Shown here: positions 6,926-12,144 of the stretch, in pieces
Layout of the letters: every line of letters begins with the position of its first letter
How positions within the stretch are numbered: position 1 is the first letter of the stretch
Source: UBA1535 sp964371035
GTDB taxonomy: Bacteria; Bacillota; Clostridia; Tissierellales; Sedimentibacteraceae
Length of the DNA stretch: 12,144 bases
Assembly: GCA_964371035.1 (NCBI GenBank)
Contig: CAYJLG010000053.1
Span: forward strand, 1-12,144
Reading direction: 5' to 3'
Program-made: the position numbers and the translations under genes
The notes under the pieces: model-generated
Told to the model about the DNA's origin: nothing
Database searches by the model: none
The model's input: the letters and a program-made list of their open reading frames with translations, nothing else

Positions 6926-7041
6926 AATCAGTAAGAGTGAAAAATTAAGAGTGAAAACGAATAAATGCAAACATTTGTTTAAGAAGATCAATATTTTGAT
7001 TTCTAAATTTTCACTTTCATTTTTCACTTTTTATTTGATAA
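6926..7041. repeat. inverted-repeat element between fakA and recG
   Basis: The arms AGTGAAAAATTAAGAGTGAAAA region (6936-6957) and its inverted partner (7008-7028) match over about 21 bp with one mismatch and one bulge. Weaker pairing continues outward through ATCA (6927-6930) and TGAT (7036-7039). Each arm holds two copies of AGTGAAAA: 6936-6943 and 6950-6957 on plus, 7008-7015 and 7021-7028 on minus. The 50-nt centre has two small hairpins of its own (AAACA/TGTTT and ATCAA/TTGAT). It may be a MITE-like extragenic palindrome and could end fakA transcripts, as T-rich sequence follows. Confidence 0.65.
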
Positions 7042-7087
7042 TTTTTTATAGAATGCTTTACTAGCAGTTAATTATTTCGAGGTAGCT

Positions 7088-9139
7088 ATGATTGATTTAT
7101 GTGTAAGTGAAATTAAAGGCGTAGGCCCTAAAACAGTGGCAAAATTGAATGTTTTGGGGATATATACTATTGATGATTTGATTAATTATTTTCCAACAAA
7201 GTACGATGACAGAAGAAAATTAAATAAAATAGCAGATTGTACACATGAAGAAAAAGTTTTAATAAAAATTAGAATTGTTGATATTACTCCAATTAGAAAA
7301 GTTAATAGACAAAAATCTATTTTTAAAATTAGAGCGTTAGATAGTACAGGATTTGTCGATTTGATTTTTTTTAATCAAGAATACTTCTATAAAAAACTTT
7401 CAAAAGGTGATATATACTACGCATATGGAAGATGCAAAAACCAAGGATCACTTGAAATTACTAATCCTGACATGGAGCATGAAAAAGAGATCAATAAAAC
7501 TGGTAAAATCAGTCCAATATATGGTCTGACAAAAGAACTTTCTAATAATCAATTGATTAAAATAATATCGTTTGTTATTGATAATTACTTTGAAAAAATC
7601 GAAGATGTAATTCCTACATCTATCAAGGAAAGTTTTAATTTATACAATAAAAAAGATGCAGTTAGATATTTGCATTTTCCCAAAGATGGTGCAACTTATG
7701 CTTTAGCAAAAAAAACTATTGCCTTTGAAAAATTAATGATATTGCAGATTGGATTGTTAAGTATTAAGAATAGACTAGACATCAAATCAGAAGGAATTTC
7801 ATTTCAAAAAACATCAGATAAAAATAAACTAGTTGAAAGTTTGCCTTATGAATTAACCAATGCTCAAAAAAGAGTACTAAAAGAAATCGAATATGATATG
7901 GCAAGCAGTAAACCTATGAATAGGCTCGTACAAGGGGATGTAGGTTCAGGCAAAACAATTGTGGCAATAGCAGCAATGCTAGTAGCTGTAGAATCAGGAT
8001 ATCAGACTTCAATGATGGCTCCTACAGAAATTTTAGCACACCAGCATTATCAAACTATTACTGAGTATTTAGAAACTTGCAAAATAAATGTTAAAGTTGA
8101 ATTTTTAGCAGGATCTACAACTAAAAAAAATAAAGCTGAAATCTTAAAAAGAGTTAAAAGTGGTGAGACACAAATTTTAATTGGAACACATGCTCTTATT
8201 GAAAAAAATGTAGAATTTAATAATATTGGCTTAGCTATAACTGATGAACAACATAGGTTTGGAGTAAGGCAAAGAGCATTATTATCTAATAAGGGTAAAA
8301 ATCCTGATATTTTGGTTATGACTGCCACACCAATTCCAAGAACTCTAGCACTTATGATCTACGGAGATTTGGATATATCTTTAATCGATGAAATGCCACC
8401 AAATCGACAAATTATAATTACTAATGTTTTATCAAAAGGCAAAAAAGACCAAGCGTTTGATTTCATCAAAGAGGAAATAATTAAGGGTAGGCAAGCTTAT
8501 ATTGTTGCTCCTTTGGTAGAAGAATCTGAAAAATTAGAATTAGATTCTGCTACGAAAATTTTTAATGAACTCAAAGATAAACATTTTAAAGATTTTTCTA
8601 TTGGGCTTTTACATGGAAAAATGGCTAATAGTGAAAAAGATGATATTATGAAAAAATTTTATTGTGCTGATATACAAATATTAGTTTCAACTACAGTGAT
8701 TGAAGTGGGTGTAAATGTTCCGAATGCAACTGTTATGATGATTCTTAATGCTGAAAGATTTGGGCTTGCACAGCTTCATCAGCTTCGTGGTAGGGTAGGA
8801 AGAGGTAAAAATCAATCTTACTGTATGCTAGTAAATGAAAGTAAATCTGAAAATTCTAGAAGTAGAATGCAAATTTTGGCAGAAACTAATAATGGTTTTT
8901 TAATCGCTGAGGAAGATCTAAAAATTAGAGGTCCTGGAGATTTTTTTGGTATGAGGCAACATGGAGTGGAGTCATATAATCTAGATAAATTGATTAGCGA
9001 CTTAGAACAGGTAAAAATGGTACAAGAAACTGTAAAAATAATTTTAGATGAAAATCCTCGCTTAGAAGGCGAAGAATACAGTTTATTGAAAATGAAAATC
9101 ATGTATTTATTTAAAAATGAAAACATTGTGTTTAACTAA
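7088..9139 (+). CDS. recG: ATP-dependent DNA helicase RecG
   Basis: RecG remodels stalled replication forks and Holliday-junction-like DNA by driving branch migration. The 683 residues are of usual length. GVGPKTVAKL (11-20) is the N-terminal helix-hairpin motif before the OB-fold wedge domain (about 55-150). The SF2 helicase core follows: GDVGSGKT Walker A (283-290), MAPTEILAHQH motif Ia (310-320), DEQH motif II (386-389), TATPIPRTLAL motif III (412-422), YIVAPLVEESEKL (471-483), LLHGKM (507-512), STTVIEVGVNVPNA (534-547) and QLRGRVGRG motif VI (565-573). The C-terminal RGPGDFFGMRQHG (614-626) is the RecG TRG-region signature. GAGGT (7079-7083) is only four bases from the ATG. No convincing promoter is visible in the 191-nt gap, which the inverted-repeat element largely fills; transcription may come from fakA or an atypical promoter. 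Confidence 0.97.
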   Translation: MIDLCVSEIKGVGPKTVAKLNVLGIYTIDDLINYFPTKYDDRRKLNKIADCTHEEKVLIKIRIVDITPIRKVNRQKSIFKIRALDSTGFVDLIFFNQEYFYKKLSKGDIYYAYGRCKNQGSLEITNPDMEHEKEINKTGKISPIYGLTKELSNNQLIKIISFVIDNYFEKIEDVIPTSIKESFNLYNKKDAVRYLHFPKDGATYALAKKTIAFEKLMILQIGLLSIKNRLDIKSEGISFQKTSDKNKLVESLPYELTNAQKRVLKEIEYDMASSKPMNRLVQGDVGSGKTIVAIAAMLVAVESGYQTSMMAPTEILAHQHYQTITEYLETCKINVKVEFLAGSTTKKNKAEILKRVKSGETQILIGTHALIEKNVEFNNIGLAITDEQHRFGVRQRALLSNKGKNPDILVMTATPIPRTLALMIYGDLDISLIDEMPPNRQIIITNVLSKGKKDQAFDFIKEEIIKGRQAYIVAPLVEESEKLELDSATKIFNELKDKHFKDFSIGLLHGKMANSEKDDIMKKFYCADIQILVSTTVIEVGVNVPNATVMMILNAERFGLAQLHQLRGRVGRGKNQSYCMLVNESKSENSRSRMQILAETNNGFLIAEEDLKIRGPGDFFGMRQHGVESYNLDKLISDLEQVKMVQETVKIILDENPRLEGEEYSLLKMKIMYLFKNENIVFN

Positions 9140-9169
9140 CAAAGTTGATGTTGAATAGGAAGTGAAATT

Positions 9170-9730
9170 GTGAGAATTATTTCAGGAAATAATAAAGGAA
9201 AAAAATTGTTTGCACCTAAAGATATGTCTGTCAGACCTACTTCTGATAAGATAAAAGAATCTATTTTTAACATTATAGGTCCAATTTATGAAGACGATGT
9301 GATTTTGGATTTATTTGCAGGAACAGGAAATGTAGGACTAGAATTTTTGTGTAGAGGCGCAGAAAAATGCTATTTCATAGATGTATCAAGCAAAAGTTTG
9401 AACTTTGTGAAAAAAAATATTTCGCTGTGTAATTTGGAAGATAAATCAGAAGTTATTTTGAATGATTATGAAAAAGCGATAAAGTATTTTGGTAGTTTGG
9501 GCAAAGAATTTGACTATATATTTGCAGATGCACCTTATGCATTGAATTGTGCAAATAGAGTAGTTGAGCTAATTTGCGAGAATAAAATTTTGAAAAAAAC
9601 AGGTGTCATAATAATTGAATGTGAAAAATCTGAAAAAATGTTTGAAAAATTATCTCAAAGTATGGTAAAATATAAAGAGAAAATTTATGGTAGCACAAAA
9701 ATAGGTTTTTTTAGATTTTTAGAGGAGTAA
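9170..9730 (+). CDS. rsmD: 16S rRNA (guanine966-N2)-methyltransferase RsmD
   Basis: RsmD methylates G966 of 16S rRNA using SAM. The 186 residues begin MRIISGNNKGKKLFAP and continue with VRPTSDKIKESIFNII (21-36), both classic for the family; this alignment fixes the start as the GTG at 9170, with AGGA nine bases ahead. The SAM-binding motif is LDLFAGTGNVGLEFLCRGA (46-64), with D71 ending the next strand. The catalytic motif, normally DPPY, reads D120-A121-P122-Y123. The gene follows recG by 30 nt and precedes coaD by eight, as in the Firmicutes ylbH-ylbI pair. It is probably active, as the D, P and Y remain, but the A for P change is unusual. Confidence 0.93.
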   Translation: MRIISGNNKGKKLFAPKDMSVRPTSDKIKESIFNIIGPIYEDDVILDLFAGTGNVGLEFLCRGAEKCYFIDVSSKSLNFVKKNISLCNLEDKSEVILNDYEKAIKYFGSLGKEFDYIFADAPYALNCANRVVELICENKILKKTGVIIIECEKSEKMFEKLSQSMVKYKEKIYGSTKIGFFRFLEE

Positions 9731-9737
9731 TATGTAA
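9721..9737 (+). promoter_or_regulatory. coaD ribosome binding site with a start-stop ATG-TAA unit
   Basis: AGAGGAG (9721-9727) overlaps the rsmD 3' end. The first ATG after it, at 9732-9734, is four bases away and is followed at once by TAA (9735-9737). The real coaD ATG is at 9739, eleven bases from the site. Confidence 0.5.
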
Positions 9738-9738
9738 T

Positions 9739-10224
9739 ATGAAAGTATTATATACAGGTAGTTTTGATCCTATTACAGAGGGACATCTGGATATTATTAA
9801 ACGATGTTCTGAAAAGTTTGATGAAGTTGTTGTAACTGTTTTTAATAATAGTGATAAAAAACACTTTTTTACAGTTGAAGAAAGGTTTGATCTAGTTTCA
9901 CAAGCTGTAAGCCGTTTTAGCAATGTTAAGGTTGACATTACATGTGATATGGTGGTAAACTATGCTAGAGATAATAATATTGACATTATCATTAGAGGAT
10001 TAAGGGCTGTTTCAGATTATGAGTATGAGCTTAAGATAGCAGCTATTAACAGGCATTTATATCCAAAATTAGAAACATTATTTATGATGTCGTCTCCAAA
10101 TTATTCATTTATCAGTTCAAGTATTGTTAAAGAAGTAGTTAAATATAATGGAGATATATCAGATTTAGTTCCAGAAAATGTAATTAATGCAATAAAAGAT
10201 AAATTAAGGAGGGATTCAAAATAG
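9739..10224 (+). CDS. coaD: phosphopantetheine adenylyltransferase
   Basis: CoaD transfers AMP from ATP to 4'-phosphopantetheine, giving dephospho-CoA, the fourth step of CoA synthesis. The 161 residues match the family. MKVLYTGSFDPITEGH (1-16) contains the T/HxGH nucleotidyltransferase signature as T13-E14-G15-H16. NNSDKKHFFTVEER (36-49), IIRGLRAVSDYEYE (84-97), MSSPNYSFISSSIVKE (117-132) and GDISDLVP (138-145) are the usual substrate-binding and C-terminal motifs. The start at 9739 is set by family alignment; the Shine-Dalgarno lies eleven bases back because an ATG-TAA unit intervenes. The stop TAG (10222-10224) lies inside the ATAG that also holds the likely start of the next gene. If that A were G, coaD would read three residues further to a TAG at 10231. 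Confidence 0.96.
   Translation: MKVLYTGSFDPITEGHLDIIKRCSEKFDEVVVTVFNNSDKKHFFTVEERFDLVSQAVSRFSNVKVDITCDMVVNYARDNNIDIIIRGLRAVSDYEYELKIAAINRHLYPKLETLFMMSSPNYSFISSSIVKEVVKYNGDISDLVPENVINAIKDKLRRDSK
10207..10213 (+). promoter_or_regulatory. ribosome binding site pointing to an ATA start
   Basis: AAGGAGG lies within the coaD 3' end, seven bases before the ATA codon at 10221. The nearest conventional start of the next gene, TTG at 10236, is 22 bases away, too far for this site. Confidence 0.65.
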
Positions 10225-10667
10225 ATATTTTAGAATTGTTTGATAAAATAGAAGATATCATTGAAGACGCGGGGAAGGTTCCGTTAACTAGTAAGATTAT
10301 GCTTGATAAAGAGGAAATCTTAGAAGTAATCAGTGATATTAGGCTCAAGTTCCCTGAGGAGTTAAAAAGAGCAAATTGGCTTAATAAAGAAAGACAAAGA
10401 ATTTTAACAGAATCTCAAGAAGAAGCTAATCAAATACGCGAAAAAGCTGTTAAACATCAGGAAAATCTAGTTAATGACACTGAAGTAGTTAAATTAGCTC
10501 ATGAACGTGCAGAACAAATTTTAAAAACGGCTGAAGAAAAAGCAAATGAATTAAAAATGGGTTCCTTGAAATATTGTGATAATCTATTAGCTTCACTTCA
10601 AGAAAAGATTGTAAATGTACATGGCGTTTTAGAAGAAAATAAAAAAGAATTAAATAATTTAAAATAA
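10221..10667 (+). CDS. coiled-coil protein of unknown function linked to coaD
   Basis: This is a conserved clostridial type of protein found after coaD and often loosely named ATPase; no nucleotide-binding motif is visible. From ATA 10221 it is 148 residues: a short acidic helix (IDILELFDKIEDIIEDAG), a loop PLTSKIMLDKEEI, then VISDIRLKFPEELKRANWLNKERQ and a long charged coiled coil to the end, rich in E, K, A and Q with SQEEANQIREKA and AHERAEQILKTAEEKA. It recalls ATP synthase b-subunit or DivIVA-like tails, but has no membrane segment or signal. The start is uncertain. TTG at 10236 is the conventional choice (143 residues); the Shine-Dalgarno at 10207-10213 and the position of Met in relatives, as I remember them, favour ATA at 10221, overlapping the coaD stop. 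Translation is therefore likely coupled to coaD. Followed by a strong terminator. Confidence 0.8.
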   Translation: MDILELFDKIEDIIEDAGKVPLTSKIMLDKEEILEVISDIRLKFPEELKRANWLNKERQRILTESQEEANQIREKAVKHQENLVNDTEVVKLAHERAEQILKTAEEKANELKMGSLKYCDNLLASLQEKIVNVHGVLEENKKELNNLK

Positions 10668-10691
10668 TATTGTTTTATATTTAGGTTACTT

Positions 10692-10726
10692 AGCACTTAT
10701 TAATTTATTTTGGTGAGTGCTTTTTT
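10692..10726 (+). terminator. intrinsic terminator of the recG-rsmD-coaD operon
   Basis: AGCACT (10692-10697) pairs with AGTGCT (10716-10721). G-U and A-T pairs lengthen the stem to about 11 bp around an 8-nt loop. Six T follow (10721-10726). Confidence 0.85.
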
Positions 10727-10747
10727 ATATGACAGATTAGTTAAATA

Positions 10748-10787
10748 GATAAGAGTTGACATATTTGAAATTATGTCAACTCTTATC
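10748..10787. repeat. perfect 16-bp inverted repeat at the end of tmcAL
   Basis: GATAAGAGTTGACATA (10748-10763) and its exact reverse complement (10772-10787) enclose an 8-nt loop. The right arm encodes the last three residues and the stop of tmcAL. It is the probable terminator of the leftward transcript, though only a weak U-containing run (TATTTAA) follows on that strand. Confidence 0.75.
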
Positions 10788-12011
10788 GCTTCTAATGTTT
10801 TTAATGTATTCTGAATGTAAGTTTTCTGATGCATTTTTTAATGGAATATAGTAGATGTCACTAGATTTAACAGTATGACTAAATAAAGGATCATCTTCTA
10901 TATTTATTTTTGCGCGTTTAAAATCTGAAAATTTTGTGATAGGTACAAAATCACTGTTTTTTAAATTTTTAAGCACATTATTTCCAATTTTATTGCTTGC
11001 TAATACTTTTATATAAGATTTTTCTATGGAACTTATTATTGATAGATCTTCTTTTTTTATATCTAGTAATATATTTAAAAAAATGCGTTGAATTCGGGCA
11101 TAAGTATATCTTTTTGATTTGACTGCAAGTATATATTCATTTATACTATTATGCTTATAAACATTGACAAAGATTTTATTTTCTAGTCCTTCGCTAACGT
11201 CATATATTGATTTTATAAATTTTTTTCCGCCACTTAGAATTTTAAAGTTTATTAGTTCAAAATAATTATCTAATGAATTAAATTTTCCATATTTTTTATA
11301 AAAATCTTTCATGGTAGAGTATGTAGATAAAGGTACGTACTTCTTTATCTTAGAAAATTTATGTTTTAGTAATTCTTTTCTGATTAAACTTGCAGATGCA
11401 TATCTCCCTGAAGCTTCTTTATCATTATGCTGCGCGCCATGTCTTTTTATTGGTAAAAATTCTACATTATATTCCAATTTTTTTGCTGCTTTAATATATT
11501 CTAATGCTAATGTATTGTTAGGAAGTAGTTCAAACTCAGAATAATCAGTATCGTCAGAAGTGTTTGATAACAATTCCTTAACTGTATTATTAATTGCTTG
11601 TGGATATGAGAAACCTTCAGACATAAATTTTTTAAATAATACTGAATGCAAATTGTTTAGTTGAAGTTCAGCTACCTTTTCTAAAATTTCTATATTAGGA
11701 TTTTCGCATCCAAAACTAATTGTTGTTACACCGATTTTTTTTAATTCAGCGACTGCAGATAATGCGAATAATTCTGCATTTTGACATGCAAAAGGAAAGG
11801 GTAGTTCAATAACTAGGTCGGCTCCGTTTTTTATAGCTATTTGAGCACGAGAATATTTTTCTATAATGGCTGGTTCACCGCGTTGAACATAATTTCCACT
11901 CATTACAACAACTACTGCATCACATTCAGAAGCAATTTTTGCTTTGTTTAATTGATATTTATGTCCTTTGTGAAATGGATTGTATTCTGCTATAATTCCT
12001 AATATCTTCAT
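10776..12011 (-). CDS. tmcAL: tRNA(Met) cytidine acetate ligase (YlbM family)
   Basis: TmcAL uses ATP and acetate to make acetyladenylate and places ac4C on the wobble C34 of elongator tRNA-Met. From the ATG at 12011 the protein is 411 residues. MKILGIIAEYNPFHKGH (1-17) carries the HxGH nucleotidyltransferase motif at 14-17; then MSGNYVQRGEPAII (37-50), DLVIELPFPFACQNAE (65-80), HGAQHND (191-197), ASASLIRK (205-212) and RYTYARIQRIFLNILL (301-316). The frame stays open upstream to a TTG at 12083, but that TTG is the -35 of the promoter. GAGGA (12023-12019) is seven bases before the chosen ATG, and the family starts with MK-GIIAEYNPFH. In Bacillus ylbM lies in the rsmD-coaD neighbourhood on the same strand; here it converges on it. 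The stop lies within a perfect hairpin. Confidence 0.95.
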   Translation of the reverse strand: MKILGIIAEYNPFHKGHKYQLNKAKIASECDAVVVVMSGNYVQRGEPAIIEKYSRAQIAIKNGADLVIELPFPFACQNAELFALSAVAELKKIGVTTISFGCENPNIEILEKVAELQLNNLHSVLFKKFMSEGFSYPQAINNTVKELLSNTSDDTDYSEFELLPNNTLALEYIKAAKKLEYNVEFLPIKRHGAQHNDKEASGRYASASLIRKELLKHKFSKIKKYVPLSTYSTMKDFYKKYGKFNSLDNYFELINFKILSGGKKFIKSIYDVSEGLENKIFVNVYKHNSINEYILAVKSKRYTYARIQRIFLNILLDIKKEDLSIISSIEKSYIKVLASNKIGNNVLKNLKNSDFVPITKFSDFKRAKINIEDDPLFSHTVKSSDIYYIPLKNASENLHSEYIKNIRSDKS

Positions 12012-12054
12012 TTTATTTTCCTCGGTATAAGTAATTTGGATATAGATTAGTCTA

Positions 12055-12083
12055 ATTATAAAGCAATAATTAACACGTTTCAA
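12055..12083 (-). promoter_or_regulatory. consensus sigmaA promoter of tmcAL
   Basis: On the minus strand TTGAAA (12083-12078), 17 nt, then a perfect TATAAT (12060-12055). The transcript would start near 12048 with a leader of about 37 nt before the ATG at 12011. Confidence 0.8.
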
Positions 12084-12144
12084 GGAAAAAGTTACTACTC
12101 ACAGTCGAATTATGGTGTTAATAAGGAAAAAATAATAAAATATG

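Noticed and set aside
7035..7063. recG promoter TTGATA ... TTACTA
   Set aside because: The -10 is poor and the -35 lies inside the repeat arm; too weak to annotate.
12012..12083. 24-residue N-terminal extension of tmcAL from TTG 12083
   Set aside because: The TTG is the -35 hexamer of a consensus promoter, so it is upstream of the transcript start; the family begins at the ATG at 12011, which has a good ribosome binding site.

Overview
The window is low-GC, AT-ending-codon DNA of a Clostridia-type Firmicute. Support for this comes from strong AGGAGG ribosome binding sites, sigmaA-type promoters, the Firmicutes order rpmB / asp23 (yloU) / fakA (yloV) / recG, and the rsmD (ylbH) - coaD (ylbI) - tmcAL (ylbM) neighbourhood known from Bacillus. 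A YjfB-type small protein hints at a motile clostridium. A Peptostreptococcaceae-like host is a guess only. No rRNA, tRNA, CRISPR array or complete transposon was seen.

Left part (1-4400): a DUF4253-type gene that enters from the left edge and is visibly richer in GC than the rest; a monocistronic yjfB-like gene with its own promoter and terminator; then a probable operon of a cytosolic RdhA/QueG-like corrinoid iron-sulfur protein, prmA (ribosomal protein L11 methyltransferase) and rsmE (16S rRNA m3U1498 methyltransferase), closed by an intrinsic terminator. A second, bidirectional hairpin separates rsmE from the convergent rpmB.

Middle (4400-9140): rpmB (zinc-type L28) runs leftward. A 288-nt AT-rich divergent region follows with three tandem promoter candidates reading right, then asp23-like gene and fakA (fatty acid kinase, ATP-binding subunit). 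The two serine dehydratase genes found between yloV and recG in B. subtilis are absent. In their place lies a 0.1-kb element with long imperfect inverted repeats, followed by recG.

Right part (9140-12144): rsmD, coaD and a coiled-coil protein of unknown function are tightly packed behind recG and end in a good terminator. The leftward tmcAL converges on them, with a consensus promoter near the right edge. Together the window is mostly translation-apparatus maintenance (two rRNA methyltransferases, a ribosomal protein methyltransferase, L28, a tRNA-modifying ligase), membrane-lipid and CoA supply (fakA, coaD) and fork repair (recG).

The points most worth attention are: the coiled-coil gene after coaD, whose best-placed start codon is ATA overlapping the coaD stop; an ATG-TAA start-stop unit between the coaD Shine-Dalgarno and its start; the non-respiratory RdhA-like protein placed with prmA/rsmE; the inverted-repeat element before recG; and the tandem promoters plus palindrome before asp23. 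I did not find a convincing complete new defence or mobile system.
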